From HGM04593 sp045654885 (GTDB lineage Bacteria; Bacteroidota; Bacteroidia; Bacteroidales; Bacteroidaceae), in NCBI GenBank assembly GCA_045654885.1, contig JAZOOF010000024.1, positions 25,294 to 89,293 on the forward strand: a stretch of 64,000 nt of DNA, in the 5' to 3' direction. The number at the start of each line of letters is the position of its first letter. Within the stretch, counting starts at the first letter, position 1. Of this stretch, positions 9,030 to 17,705 are shown in pieces. The notes beneath the pieces were generated by a model that saw nothing but the letters and a program-made list of their open reading frames with translations, ran no database searches and had not been told where the DNA came from. The translations under genes were made by a program, and so were the position numbers.

Positions 9030-10115
9030 ATGGACAAGAACAGTTTTTGCGTGATTATGGCCGGTGGTCAGGGCACGCGTCTGTGGCCAATGAGCCGCAA
9101 GGCATTCCCGAAGCAGTTCCAGGACCCTATGGGTTGTGGCAAGACACTGTTGCAGCAGACATACGAACGCTATGCCCGCATTGTTCCGTCCGGGAATATA
9201 ATAATCTCCACCAATGTCGATTACAAGGCAATTGTGAAGAAACAACTGCCCGATATCAATGAGCAGCAGATTGTGTGCGAACCCGTTTACCGTGGTACAG
9301 CGCCCAGCATTGCTTACATTGCCTGCCACATACGTCAACTCAATCCCAAGGCCAATATTGTTGTGGCGCAGAGCGACCAGCTTATACTCAATGAGGAGAA
9401 GTTTGCCTCTTTGGTGGTAGAGGGTCTCGACTTCGTTTCCGAGAACAACAAACTTGTAGTGATAGGCATAAAGCCCACTTGTCCCGAGACACGTTACGGT
9501 TATATCCAGGCCGAGGGCGCTCCTGTATGCGGCGATATCTGCAAGGTGCGTACCTTTACCGAGAAACCGGCTCTCGAATTCGCCAAGGTTTTTGTCGAGA
9601 GCGGAGAGTTCTACTGGAACACCGGTATATACATATGGAATGTGCAGACAATCATTGACACGCTCTCCAAGCACTTGCCCGATATTATGCAGGAGCTCGA
9701 CACAGTCTATCGCGAAATACCCGACCGCAAACAACGTCGCAAACGTGCATATGAGGTATACACTTCGCTCCCCACTGTGTCGATAGATTTGAATGTCATG
9801 GAACGCGCCGACAATGTATATGTCAGTGTGGGCGATTTCGGTTGGGCCGATATCGGTACGTGGGATACGCTGTATGGTTTCATGCCAAAGGACAACTGCG
9901 GTAATGTAATAATGAACAGCAGCGTTCTCAAATATGATTGCAACAACAATGTTGTCATGCTTCCAAAGGGCAAGCTTGCCGTTATGGAGGGTGTCGACGA
10001 TTTGCTTGTGATAGATTCGGGCGATGTACTTATGATATGCCGCAAGGGCAGTGAGGGTGATGTAAGGCGCTTCCTGAACGATGCGAAGATGAAGATTGGA
10101 GACAAGTTCGCGTGA
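9030..10115 (+). CDS. manC: Mannose-1-phosphate guanylyltransferase
   Basis: Makes GDP-mannose from GTP and mannose-1-phosphate for surface glycans and GDP-fucose. The pyrophosphorylase signature GGQGTRLWPMSR lies near the N-terminus, followed by KQF, AQSDQ and FTEKP motifs. At 361 aa it is the short, monofunctional type without the phosphomannose isomerase domain of long ManC proteins. ATG 9030 was chosen because a good Shine-Dalgarno (GAAGGAAAGG) precedes it; an in-frame TTG nine bases earlier is less likely. The start lies 99 bases after the DMT gene. GDP-mannose is the precursor of GDP-fucose, a possible but unproven link to the fucosidases in this window. Confidence 0.92.
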   Translation: MDKNSFCVIMAGGQGTRLWPMSRKAFPKQFQDPMGCGKTLLQQTYERYARIVPSGNIIISTNVDYKAIVKKQLPDINEQQIVCEPVYRGTAPSIAYIACHIRQLNPKANIVVAQSDQLILNEEKFASLVVEGLDFVSENNKLVVIGIKPTCPETRYGYIQAEGAPVCGDICKVRTFTEKPALEFAKVFVESGEFYWNTGIYIWNVQTIIDTLSKHLPDIMQELDTVYREIPDRKQRRKRAYEVYTSLPTVSIDLNVMERADNVYVSVGDFGWADIGTWDTLYGFMPKDNCGNVIMNSSVLKYDCNNNVVMLPKGKLAVMEGVDDLLVIDSGDVLMICRKGSEGDVRRFLNDAKMKIGDKFA

Positions 10116-10265
10116 AACAAATGCGCTGTACGATTGTTGATAGTGTATGGCAAACTTATCTATTTTTATTGTAAAAATATGTTAAAAAACGCGAAGCGCT
10201 GTTCGGGTATACGCAAAAAGAACTATCTTCGCATCCAGATAATACAAACTTTAAATATTACAACT

Positions 10266-10433
10266 ATGGCTTACGTAATTTCAGACGACTGCGTTGCTTG
10301 CGGTACATGTATCGACGAGTGTCCTCAGGGTGCTATTTCTGAGGGTGAGAAGTATTCAATCAATCCTGAATTGTGCATCGACTGCGGTAGCTGCGCAAGT
10401 GTTTGTCCTTCAGAGGCTATCCACGAGGGTTAA
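10266..10433 (+). CDS. 2[4Fe-4S] ferredoxin
   Basis: Small cytoplasmic electron carrier of 55 aa. Two complete CxxCxxCxxxC clusters are visible: Cys9, 12, 15, 19 and Cys37, 40, 43, 47, each last Cys followed by Pro, as in clostridial-type ferredoxins. The ATG at 10266 begins MAYVISDDC, the usual start for this family. A TATCTTCG element at 10224-10231 may be its -7 box. It has its own terminator, so it is probably monocistronic. Confidence 0.95.
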   Translation: MAYVISDDCVACGTCIDECPQGAISEGEKYSINPELCIDCGSCASVCPSEAIHEG

Positions 10434-10452
10434 TTGTTGCGTTCTACAACTT

Positions 10453-10482
10453 TAAGGGGCACTTGAAAAAGCGCCCCTTCTT
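10453..10482 (+). terminator. Terminator of the ferredoxin gene
   Basis: AAGGGGC (10454-10460) pairs with GCCCCTT (10473-10479), followed by a pyrimidine/T-rich tail. Confidence 0.75.
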
Positions 10483-10629
10483 TATATGCAGCTTGTATGA
10501 AAACAGTTCTTCACCTATTGATAAAGAGTGCCATAATTGTAGCCGTAGCAGTGGTGTGCTACTATATTTACATGTCGATTATTGGCAAGTAATGGGATTT
10601 CCCATTTAAAAGGCATAGTAATGGTCAAC

Positions 10630-10672
10630 AAAAACGTGAGGCAGGTCCAGTTTGGACTGCCTCACGTTTTTT
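10630..10672. terminator. Long bidirectional hairpin terminator
   Basis: A long, nearly perfect stem (AAAACGTGAGGCAG with its complement, plus inner GTCC/GGAC) has A runs on the left and T runs on the right. It lies 18 bases beyond the stop of the minus-strand thioredoxin gene and also catches read-through from the plus strand. Confidence 0.88.
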
Positions 10673-10689
10673 CTATTGCGTAGAGTTTT

Positions 10690-11766
10690 TTACTTCATCT
10701 TCTCTTCAACCAAATCCTTCATTGCCTGGCCGCGGAGGTCGCGCTGTACGATTGTACCATCGGGGCCGAAAAGGATAATCTGTGGAATGCCCTGGATGCC
10801 GTAGAGCTCTGTAGCATTGTCCTTGTTGTTCTGTGGAACCACAATCTGTGGGTAGGTAATACCCTCCTCTTCAAGAGCGGCCTTGAATGCAGCCTCCTCG
10901 TCCCAAACGTTCACACCAAGTACCATGAACTTCTCGCCACCGAACTTGTTCTGCAACTCGATGAGGTTGGGGATTTCGCCCTTGCAGGGGCCGCACCAGC
11001 TTGCCCAGAAATCAACAAGTACATACTTGCCCTTGCCTACATAGTCCGAAAGCTTTGATGCCTTGCCGTCAACAGTGTAGCCAGTGAAATCAACGAACAT
11101 CTTGCCGGCCTGTGTAGCTGCAGCCTTCTCATATCCCTTGCGCAAGGCCTTGATTGAAGCAAGCTCGCCTGCATATTTGACAGTTGCAATAGCCTCGTCC
11201 AATGTCTCCAGTGTGGGGTAGAACTGGCGTGCTGTCATCGATACTATGTATGCACCAATTACATTGTCCTTGTTGTCGCTGATACCCTTGCGGTAGAGCT
11301 CATAGAATGCCTTTTCCTCTTCGGCGAGTGCAGCGTTTATCTCCTCACGCGATTTGCCCTCGTTCATCAACTGGTCCATCTTTGCGTTGATGGCATTGCC
11401 AGCCTCGGCAATTTTGTTGCCTAACGCTGTGAGCTGGTCGTTGTAGCCACCGTTGTCGGTTACGGTAGCAGGGCGCGAAGTGAAGTCTATTGCAGCCTTT
11501 GTGTCTGCTTTCGCAAGCACGATTACCTTTGTGCGACGGTTCTTGTCAATGTTTACCTCAAAAATCTTTTCGCCCTGGATGTTGTTCTCGAACTTGAATG
11601 CGCCATTCTCAATTGCGCATGAGGCAGAAACCTCCATTGTGTTCTGGTCAATGAGGTACGCAGTCTTGCCGTTTGATGCCTCGTCGGTCTTTCCTGTGAT
11701 TGTATAGCTCTGTGCGCTTGCCGCAAAAGCAAGGATAGCCAAAGCTATTGTTGATAAAATTCTCAT
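10690..11766 (-). CDS. Periplasmic TlpA-like thioredoxin with DUF4369-type N-terminal domain
   Basis: Exported thiol-disulfide oxidoreductase, probably reductive or sensing. Residues 1-19 are a signal peptide (ending AASAQ). Residues about 20-110 resemble the DUF4369 beta domain common in Bacteroidetes, residues about 110-225 are helical, and the C-terminal 130 residues are a TlpA/redoxin fold with the active site W257-C-G-P-C261 in VDFWASWCGPCKGEIP and the cis-Pro region GIPQIILF. The predicted protein of 358 aa matches the family. It appears monocistronic, with the bidirectional hairpin as terminator. TATTTTCG on the minus strand (about 11809-11816) may be its -7 element. The substrate is unknown. 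Confidence 0.88.
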   Translation of the reverse strand: MRILSTIALAILAFAASAQSYTITGKTDEASNGKTAYLIDQNTMEVSASCAIENGAFKFENNIQGEKIFEVNIDKNRRTKVIVLAKADTKAAIDFTSRPATVTDNGGYNDQLTALGNKIAEAGNAINAKMDQLMNEGKSREEINAALAEEEKAFYELYRKGISDNKDNVIGAYIVSMTARQFYPTLETLDEAIATVKYAGELASIKALRKGYEKAAATQAGKMFVDFTGYTVDGKASKLSDYVGKGKYVLVDFWASWCGPCKGEIPNLIELQNKFGGEKFMVLGVNVWDEEAAFKAALEEEGITYPQIVVPQNNKDNATELYGIQGIPQIILFGPDGTIVQRDLRGQAMKDLVEEKMK

Positions 11767-11876
11767 ATTCGTATTCTGTTAAAGGTTAATACTCATAAAT
11801 ACTGTTTGCGAAAATAATTTAAATAAATTAATTAACGCGCATGTTTACATTATTTAATACAGAAGAGGGGCTATAA

Positions 11877-12686
11877 TTACTCGAAATTCAGAGTGATGTA
11901 TCCCAAATATCGTCCGTTCTTGCCCATCTGCTGCATGATGACATCCTTACCCTCGCAGTTGCTGTATATCATAGGTTTCTCGAAATAGTCGTGCGAGTGC
12001 CCGCCAAGTATAATGTCTATTCCCGCAGTTTCTGTTGCCAGACGCTCGTCGTTATATTCGTTCTTTATCTTCCAACCAAGGTGCGAAAGGCACACTATTG
12101 CATCGCACCCTTTGGCTTTCAGTTCGGCAACACACCTGTTTGCCGCTTCAATGGGCGATACGAATGTCACACCTGCGTAATTCTCCTGTGCCACAAGTCC
12201 TTTTGGGTCGGGCGATAGACCGAAAACACCAATCTTTCTGCCGCCGCGCTCAATTATGGTGTAAGGCTTTATAAGCCCCTCGCACACCGTGCCGGTGAAG
12301 TCGTAGTTGGCGCATACGACATCGAACTTTGCCATCTTCAGCAGTTGCGCAAGGTTGTCAAGTCCAAAATCGAATTCGTGGTTGCCGAGTGTGCCGGCAT
12401 CGTAGCCCATGGCATTCATCAGTTCAATCTCGGTGCTCCCTTTGAAACAGTTGTAGTAGAGCGAGCCTTGTGAGAAGTCGCCGCAGTCAAAGAGCAACAT
12501 GTTCTCGCGGCCAACAGAGTCGGCGATGTGCTCAATGAGCAAGGCGCGGTTCAGCACTCCTGCATTGCCGTTCTTCTCGGGTTCTATGCAACTGTGTGTG
12601 TCATTGGTGTGCAGTATTGTGATACGCTCCTGTGCATATGCTCCGCAACACAGCAATATGGCAATTGTAAAAAGTATCTTTTTCAT
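11877..12686 (-). CDS. Metallophosphatase (5'-nucleotidase N-terminal catalytic domain as a separate protein)
   Basis: Calcineurin-like phosphoesterase of the UshA/5'-nucleotidase type. A signal peptide (ending CCGAYAQ) is followed by the metal-binding motifs ITILHTNDTHS, LLFDCGDFSQG, TLGNHEFDFG and GGHSHDY. It stops at 269 aa, where UshA would continue into a substrate-binding C-terminal domain. That domain is encoded by the gene immediately upstream in the same transcript (four bases between stop and start). The pair probably forms one functional periplasmic nucleotidase; complex formation is inferred. Confidence 0.88.
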   Translation of the reverse strand: MKKILFTIAILLCCGAYAQERITILHTNDTHSCIEPEKNGNAGVLNRALLIEHIADSVGRENMLLFDCGDFSQGSLYYNCFKGSTEIELMNAMGYDAGTLGNHEFDFGLDNLAQLLKMAKFDVVCANYDFTGTVCEGLIKPYTIIERGGRKIGVFGLSPDPKGLVAQENYAGVTFVSPIEAANRCVAELKAKGCDAIVCLSHLGWKIKNEYNDERLATETAGIDIILGGHSHDYFEKPMIYSNCEGKDVIMQQMGKNGRYLGYITLNFE

Positions 12687-12690
12687 GGTG

Positions 12691-13443
12691 TCATTCCTTT
12701 ATTGTTATACGCCCGTCGCATGCAGTGCTTATCTTTCTGCCGTTTGCTGTCTCATTCTTTACGTACTCAACCATCAGGTCGCGCAAAAGATATCCGGTTA
12801 TCTCAAGGTCGGTGCCCTGTGCAAGGGTAGTGAGGTTGTCATTGCCTTGCGACAGGTAATCAAGTGTGGCAATGCGGTATGCTTTCTGTGGCTCAATAGC
12901 TTTGCCGTCCACGGTTGCGCTCACGAGCTCTCCGTTTTTGGTTATTACCAGTCGCATTCCGCTAATGGCCTCGCCACCCGCTTTTGCAATCTCCCGGCAT
13001 AGCTGTGTCAACTGCTCGCCGGTGAGTGTAAGGAATGCAAGCCTGTTCTCGAAAGTGAAGACATTGTAGATATCTCCGAATGTGATTGTGCCGGCAGCGA
13101 TGTTGCTGCGTAGGCCTCCCTTGTTGGTCAGGGCAATGTCAATCTTCTCCTTGCTGTGCAGTTGTGCCATCTCCATCAGCGCATCGGCTGCAAAGTTCAT
13201 CAGCGGGCTTTCGGGGATATACTTCTCCAAGGCCACAGTTGTCTCGCCAAGCACGGGGCTCTTTATGCTGTCAATGTATGCCTTGTCGCGTTCCAGTATT
13301 GCGCGCACTTCGCTTGCGCCGTCGTTGCTGTCGATGGCTGTTACCTTTATGTTGCCGGCCTCAATGCGGAGTGTCTGTTCCTTTGGAGTGCAACTGCAAA
13401 GGGCTGCTGCCAGCAGTGTGATTGCCAAATATGAGTGTTTCAT
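12691..13443 (-). CDS. 5'-nucleotidase C-terminal domain lipoprotein
   Basis: Carries the substrate-binding domain of the UshA family without the metal-binding domain. The start at 13443 gives a lipoprotein signal with lipobox LCSC, so it is probably anchored in a membrane. Family motifs are visible: PLMNFAADALMEMA, IALTNKGGLRSNIAAGTITFGDIYNVFTFEN and YRIATLDYLSQGNDN. It is transcribed before the catalytic partner, so the domain order of the fused enzyme is reversed at gene level; a simple frameshift of a fused gene cannot explain this. A good promoter lies directly upstream. Confidence 0.87.
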   Translation of the reverse strand: MKHSYLAITLLAAALCSCTPKEQTLRIEAGNIKVTAIDSNDGASEVRAILERDKAYIDSIKSPVLGETTVALEKYIPESPLMNFAADALMEMAQLHSKEKIDIALTNKGGLRSNIAAGTITFGDIYNVFTFENRLAFLTLTGEQLTQLCREIAKAGGEAISGMRLVITKNGELVSATVDGKAIEPQKAYRIATLDYLSQGNDNLTTLAQGTDLEITGYLLRDLMVEYVKNETANGRKISTACDGRITIKE

Positions 13444-13466
13444 AGTTTCCCGTTTAATTGATATTT

Positions 13467-13498
13467 CAAAGTTAGTGCTTGTGGCGCATAATAGCAAA
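13467..13498 (-). promoter_or_regulatory. Promoter of the split 5'-nucleotidase operon
   Basis: On the minus strand TTTG (13498-13495) and TAACTTTG (13474-13467) are 20 bases apart, matching the Bacteroidetes promoter consensus. The start codon is 24 bases downstream. Confidence 0.8.
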
Positions 13499-13522
13499 CA
13501 AACACCAAAATAATGGATAACA

Positions 13523-13554
13523 TTTGTTTAAATGCAAAAAATGTTCTATCTTTG
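13523..13554 (+). promoter_or_regulatory. Promoter of rplS
   Basis: TTTG (13523-13526) and TATCTTTG (13547-13554) with a 20-base spacer. It diverges from the 5'-nucleotidase promoter. The implied rplS leader is about 80 nt. Confidence 0.82.
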
Positions 13555-13640
13555 TCCCCGCTTTCGGCGTAATCGCTGTCAAGGAAGAGTAACTTGGTAT
13601 GTTGCGTTTGAATGATTGAACAATTTAACAAATCAAAAAA

Positions 13641-13991
13641 ATGGATTTAATTAAAATTGCTAAAGAAGCATTTGCTACTGATGTAAAGCGTGAGATGGAG
13701 TTCCACCCGGGTGATACTATCACAGTGGCTTACAAGATCATCGAGGGAACAAAAGAGCGTATCCAGATGTATCGTGGTGTTGTTATCCGCATCAGCGGTC
13801 ATGGTTGCGAGAAGCGTTTCACAGTACGTAAGATGTCAGGTACTGTAGGCGTAGAGCGTATCTTCCCATTGAACTCACCTGCTATCGACAGCATCACTGT
13901 CAACAAGCGTGGTCGTGTTCGTCGTGCTAAGCTCTACTACTTGCGCGCCCTCACAGGTAAAAAGGCTCGTATCAAAGAGATTAAGGCTTGA
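13641..13991 (+). CDS. rplS: 50S ribosomal protein L19
   Basis: L19 sits at the 30S-50S interface. The 116-aa protein shows the family features FHPGDTITVAYKIIEGTKERIQ, YRGVVI and GVERIFPLNSPAIDSI, and the basic end RGRVRRAKLYYLR. Bacteria often encode it with trmD and rpsP, but here it stands alone with its own promoter and terminator. Confidence 0.97.
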   Translation: MDLIKIAKEAFATDVKREMEFHPGDTITVAYKIIEGTKERIQMYRGVVIRISGHGCEKRFTVRKMSGTVGVERIFPLNSPAIDSITVNKRGRVRRAKLYYLRALTGKKARIKEIKA

Positions 13992-14012
13992 TAACCTTGT
14001 AAAGATCCAAAT

Positions 14013-14043
14013 AAAAAAGCAGCTCCAGCGGGGCTGCTTTTTT
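14013..14043 (+). terminator. Terminator of rplS
   Basis: AAAAAAGCAGC and GCTGCTTTTTT form a perfect 11-bp stem around a 9-base loop. The flanking A and T runs let it also serve the minus-strand DUF2007 gene. Confidence 0.88.
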
Positions 14044-14054
14044 ATGTTTATGGA

Positions 14055-14288
14055 TTATTGTTTCTGTTGCTCTTTTATTATTTCAAGAGCCTTCTCTTTG
14101 TCCTCTTCGTTCACCACAACGAGCACTCCCTTGCCGAACCCTGCGTATGAGGATGTAATGGCACCTATTGTCTCGTCCATTATTGCACATGGAATTTCGT
14201 TAGTGTCGAGCAATCCCTTGATAATCTCGGCCTGCCACACGGTTCCTGTGAATACCGTAACCAGTTTTTCCTTGTTTTCGTCGTTCAT
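14055..14288 (-). CDS. DUF2007-family small protein
   Basis: A 77-aa cytoplasmic protein of the DUF2007 ('putative signal transducing protein') type: an N-terminal strand (KLVTVFTGTVWQAEIIKGLLD) leading to a ferredoxin-like fold and a Lys/Glu-rich helix at the end. Function is unknown. The start at 14288 is fixed by an unusually strong Shine-Dalgarno (AAGGAGGTGATT) just upstream; an upstream in-frame start at 14315 is rejected for that reason. Confidence 0.8.
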   Translation of the reverse strand: MNDENKEKLVTVFTGTVWQAEIIKGLLDTNEIPCAIMDETIGAITSSYAGFGKGVLVVVNEEDKEKALEIIKEQQKQ

Positions 14289-14501
14289 AATCACCTCCTT
14301 TTTTAATGTGAACACTTGTGGTTATCTATTTGTTGAAAGTGTCATTTTAAGCGAAAGTGAAAAACCTTTCCTTTCATTTTCTGCGAATATACTCATTTGT
14401 CGCAAATAAAATAAACTTTTTCCGCCTAATTGCAGAAATTTCCGCGCCTTTGTGCTATATTCGCATATAATTTTATCGGAAAACAATTAATACTTAGAAT
14501 T

Positions 14502-15062
14502 ATGATAGACGTAAAAGCTTGTTTAAGGGATGCCGAGGAGATGATGCAGATGACAATCATGCACCTCGAGGAGGAGTATTCACACATACGCGCGGGTAAA
14601 GCAAATGTTCATTTGCTCGACTGTGTACGCGTGAGTTCATACGGTGCCGAGATGCCATTGAGCAACGTGGCTACAATTACAACCCCCGATATGCGCACCA
14701 TCGCCATCAAGCCTTGGGACAAGAACATGATTGCTCCAATTGAGAAGGCAATCATTGACTCTCCTGTAGGTATCATGCCTGCCAACAACGGTGAGGTAAT
14801 CATCATTGCCATCCCTCCATTGACAGGTGAGCGCCGCAAGGATTTGGTAAAGCAGTGCTCTCATGAGCTCGAGACTGCGAAAATCAGTATCCGCAACGCA
14901 CGTCGCGACGGTATCGATACAATGAAGAAGTCTGTTAAGGACGGTACACCCGAGGACGTTGCAAAAGACGGCGAGGAGAGCTTGCAGAAGATTCACGACA
15001 AATATATAAAGAAAGCCGAGGAGATTTTCGCAGCCAAGGAGAAGGAAATCATGACCGTGTAA
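14502..15062 (+). CDS. frr: Ribosome recycling factor
   Basis: With EF-G it splits post-termination ribosomes. The 186-aa protein has the family's core motifs: EEYSHIRAGKANVHLLD, YGAEMPLSNVATIT, MRTIAIKPWDK and the C-terminal helix SHELETAKISIRNARRDGID. ATG 14502 was chosen because the homologous N-terminus starts there (MIDVKACLRDAEEMM); the open frame extends upstream without family similarity. It is followed after seven bases by rsgA and the two are probably co-transcribed. Confidence 0.96.
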   Translation: MIDVKACLRDAEEMMQMTIMHLEEEYSHIRAGKANVHLLDCVRVSSYGAEMPLSNVATITTPDMRTIAIKPWDKNMIAPIEKAIIDSPVGIMPANNGEVIIIAIPPLTGERRKDLVKQCSHELETAKISIRNARRDGIDTMKKSVKDGTPEDVAKDGEESLQKIHDKYIKKAEEIFAAKEKEIMTV

Positions 15063-15069
15063 GCAGCTG

Positions 15070-16008
15070 ATGGCAGAGCAGGGTACGGTCATAAGGAGTT
15101 CGGGCAGTGTCTACGGTGTGCGCACGGCAGCCGGCACAGTCATTGACTGCAGGGTAAAGGGCAATTTCCGTTTGAAGGGAATACGCAGCACCAACCCTGT
15201 GGCAGTGGGCGACAATGTGAAATTCGATGTGCGCAGTGACGGCACTGCATATATCGTTGACATTCTTGAGCGCAAGAACTACATTGTGCGCAAGGCCTCG
15301 AACCTCTCCAAGCAGTCGCATATCCTTGCCGCCAACCTCGACTTGTGCTTCCTTGTGGTGACGATAAGCCACCCGGTGACGGCAACAACCTTCATCGACC
15401 GTTTTCTGGCGGCCGCCGAGGCCTATCGCGTACCCGTTGTGCTTGTCTTCAACAAAGTCGACCTATACAATGAAACCGAGCGCGAGGAACTGGATTATCT
15501 GACAGCGCTTTACGAGAGCATAGGTTACAAATGTCTGCACACAAGTGCAGTAGGCGGTGCGGGGGTAGAGGCCTTGAAGGCTGCAATGCAGGGCAAGGTG
15601 TCGTTGCTTGCCGGCAATTCAGGCGTGGGCAAGTCCAGCCTTGTGAATGCCATAGCGCCCCAGATTGCAGCACGTGTGGGCGAGATTTCAAAGACCCATG
15701 ACACAGGTATGCACACAACAACGTATACCGAGATGTTCGAGTTTGCTCCCGACAGCTACATTGTAGATACCCCGGGCGTGAAGGGCTTTGGAACATTCGA
15801 CATGGAGGTGGAGGAAATATCGCACTACTTTGTGGAGTTCTTTGAGTTGTCGAAAGATTGCAAATATGGCAACTGCACCCACACCCACGAACCCGGTTGC
15901 GCAGTGCTTGCCGCACTTGAACGCGGTGAACTTGCCCCTTCGCGGTATCAGTCCTATCTGAGTATGCTCGAGGACAAGGAAGAGGGGAAGTACAGGGCAT
16001 CGGAATAA
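15070..16008 (+). CDS. rsgA: Small ribosomal subunit biogenesis GTPase RsgA
   Basis: Circularly permuted GTPase acting in late 30S maturation. An N-terminal OB-fold (about residues 1-70) precedes the GTPase motifs in permuted order: G4 NKVDLY, G1 GNSGVGKSSLVN (near residue 182), G3 DTPGVKGFG. A C-terminal zinc site follows as CKYGNCTHTHEPGCAV (Cys-Cys-His-Cys). The 312-aa length is typical. It is coupled to frr with a 7-base gap, which groups two ribosome-cycle functions. Confidence 0.95.
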   Translation: MAEQGTVIRSSGSVYGVRTAAGTVIDCRVKGNFRLKGIRSTNPVAVGDNVKFDVRSDGTAYIVDILERKNYIVRKASNLSKQSHILAANLDLCFLVVTISHPVTATTFIDRFLAAAEAYRVPVVLVFNKVDLYNETEREELDYLTALYESIGYKCLHTSAVGGAGVEALKAAMQGKVSLLAGNSGVGKSSLVNAIAPQIAARVGEISKTHDTGMHTTTYTEMFEFAPDSYIVDTPGVKGFGTFDMEVEEISHYFVEFFELSKDCKYGNCTHTHEPGCAVLAALERGELAPSRYQSYLSMLEDKEEGKYRASE

Positions 16009-16023
16009 CGGATTTTGACAAAT

Positions 16024-16065
16024 AAAACAGAGGGAGGATTGCAGGCCTGCAATCCTCCCTCTGTT
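16024..16065. terminator. 42-base palindromic bidirectional terminator
   Basis: A perfect inverted repeat from AAACAGAGGGAGG to its complement, centred on AGGCCT with no unpaired loop, lies between rsgA and the convergent gene at 16089. Weak A/T runs flank it on both sides. Confidence 0.85.
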
Positions 16066-16088
16066 TGTATATCATTGTTCACTGTTCG

Positions 16089-16433
16089 TCAAGCCTCGTC
16101 TTTTGCATGCCACAGGATAGAGAGTGAATAGTAGTAGTTCCACTCGCCAAAGTAGTAACTGCATCTTTTTGCTTCCTCGCCCAAGCTCACCTTGTATGGG
16201 CCGTCAGTCGTGCTTCCCCAACGGTGTGCCACCTCAATCATGGCATAATCCTCGCCAATCTCTGTTACGGTGAAACTGTGATTCAGGTCATACTTTGCAT
16301 CCAATTCCAAACGGCTGCATTGCAATGATGAGAATGGAATGTAGAACTTCTGCTCGCCTCCCATATTATCCCCTGTCACTTCATTGACCTTATAATCCCC
16401 ATCAATAATTTTAAGCATAATCTCTCTTGCCAT
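16089..16433 (-). CDS. Hypothetical protein, 114 aa
   Basis: I do not recognise this protein. It has no signal peptide or membrane segment. The sequence alternates hydrophobic and polar residues (mostly beta by eye) with a Trp/Tyr-rich end (GEWNYYYSLSILWHAKDEA). Support for it being real: a minus-strand TATCTTTG element about 25 bases upstream, a terminator at each side, and codon use like its neighbours. It is isolated between rsgA (convergent) and asd. Confidence 0.65.
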   Translation of the reverse strand: MAREIMLKIIDGDYKVNEVTGDNMGGEQKFYIPFSSLQCSRLELDAKYDLNHSFTVTEIGEDYAMIEVAHRWGSTTDGPYKVSLGEEAKRCSYYFGEWNYYYSLSILWHAKDEA

Positions 16434-16528
16434 AGTAAATATTTTTTAGTGTTTGCAGCAAAGATATCAAACTTCTGTCCATTGCAATAATTTTGGTGAA
16501 GAAATTAATTATACAGTTGTAAAAAAAG

Positions 16529-16564
16529 AGAAGACCAAAGCCCTGTGATGAGCCTTGGTCTTCT
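16529..16564 (-). terminator. Terminator of asd
   Basis: On the minus strand a stem of about 12 bp (AGAAGACCAA and its complement, plus an inner GGC/GCC) is followed by CTTTTTTT, just after the asd stop. Confidence 0.85.
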
Positions 16565-16585
16565 ATCAATTATATACCGTTTCAA

Positions 16586-17593
16586 TTACTTCTGTGGGTG
16601 TGCAATCAGGTACTCTGCAATCTGCACGGCGTTGAGGGCGGCACCCTTCTTTATCTGGTCACCTACAATCCACATGAGAATGCCGTTGGGGTTTGTGATA
16701 TCCTTGCGTATGCGGCCAACGTATACAGGGTCCTGACCTGCAAGGAACAGCGGCATCGGGTAAATCTTCTCCTCGGGGCTGTCCATGAGTATGAGACCCT
16801 CGCCCTCGGCAATGGCGCAACGTACCTCCTCAACGCTCAATGGGCGTTCTGTCTCAATCCACAATGACTGTGAGTGAGAACGCAACGCAGGAACGCGCAC
16901 GCACTGTGCACTCACCTCAATGTCGCTGTGCATAATCTTGCGTGTCTCGTTGTACATCTTCATCTCCTCCTTGGTGTAGCCGTTGTCGGTGAATACGTCA
17001 ATCTGGGGAATCACGTTGAATGCAAGCTGGTATGCGAACTTCTCGACTGTGGGCTCCTCGCCTGCAAGCACCTGGCGGTACTGCTCATAGAGCTCGGCCA
17101 TAGCCGCAGCACCTGCGCCGCTGGCTGCCTGATAGGTAGATGAGTGTACACGCTTGATATGTGAGAGATTCTCGATTGCCTTTAGCGCTACAACCATCTG
17201 AATTGTTGTACAGTTGGGGTTTGCAATGATATTGCGTGGGCGGTTGTAGGCATCGGTCGGGTTAACCTCGGGAACAACAAGGGGCACGTCGCTGTCCATG
17301 CGGAATGCGCTTGAGTTGTCAATCATCACAGTACCATGCTTTGTGATAGTCTCGGCAAACTCCTTTGAAACACCACCGCCGGCCGATACAAAGGCGTAGT
17401 CAACACCCTGGAAATCGTCGTTGTGCTTGAGCTCTTTTACAACATAGTCTACACCGCGATAGTTGTAAACCTGGCCTGCACTGCGAGCCGAACCAAAAAG
17501 CACCAGCTCGTCAAAAGGGAAATTTCTCTCGTCGAGCACGCGAAGGAACTCCTGTCCCACTGCTCCACTGACACCTACAATTGCTATTTTCAT
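16586..17593 (-). CDS. asd: Aspartate-semialdehyde dehydrogenase
   Basis: NADPH-dependent reduction of aspartyl phosphate to aspartate semialdehyde, the branch point to lysine/diaminopimelate, threonine and methionine. The NAD(P) motif is IVGVSGAVGQEFLRVL; the catalytic Cys128 lies in NPNCTTIQMVVAL; SSTYQAASGAGAAAM and RVPALRSHSQSLWIE complete the active site. The 335-aa length is normal. The gene is single, with its own terminator; minus-strand TAATTTTG (17625-17618) is a likely -7 box. Confidence 0.96.
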   Translation of the reverse strand: MKIAIVGVSGAVGQEFLRVLDERNFPFDELVLFGSARSAGQVYNYRGVDYVVKELKHNDDFQGVDYAFVSAGGGVSKEFAETITKHGTVMIDNSSAFRMDSDVPLVVPEVNPTDAYNRPRNIIANPNCTTIQMVVALKAIENLSHIKRVHSSTYQAASGAGAAAMAELYEQYRQVLAGEEPTVEKFAYQLAFNVIPQIDVFTDNGYTKEEMKMYNETRKIMHSDIEVSAQCVRVPALRSHSQSLWIETERPLSVEEVRCAIAEGEGLILMDSPEEKIYPMPLFLAGQDPVYVGRIRKDITNPNGILMWIVGDQIKKGAALNAVQIAEYLIAHPQK

Positions 17594-17705
17594 ATTTTGT
17601 TAATTGTTTGTTGTCTGCAAAATTACTTAAAATTTGCATTATATAGCCCCGCCTATGCTATTTTTTTGTATTTTCGCTACTTGAAAAGTAAAAAATGGCG
17701 ATTTT

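Noticed and set aside
8988..9734. A 248-codon minus-strand frame opposite manC
   Set aside because: It overlaps the conserved nucleotidyltransferase domain and has no motif or ribosome site.
11877..13443. A frameshifted single 5'-nucleotidase gene
   Set aside because: The two parts are in reverse domain order and each has its own signal sequence and start, so a frameshift cannot be the cause.
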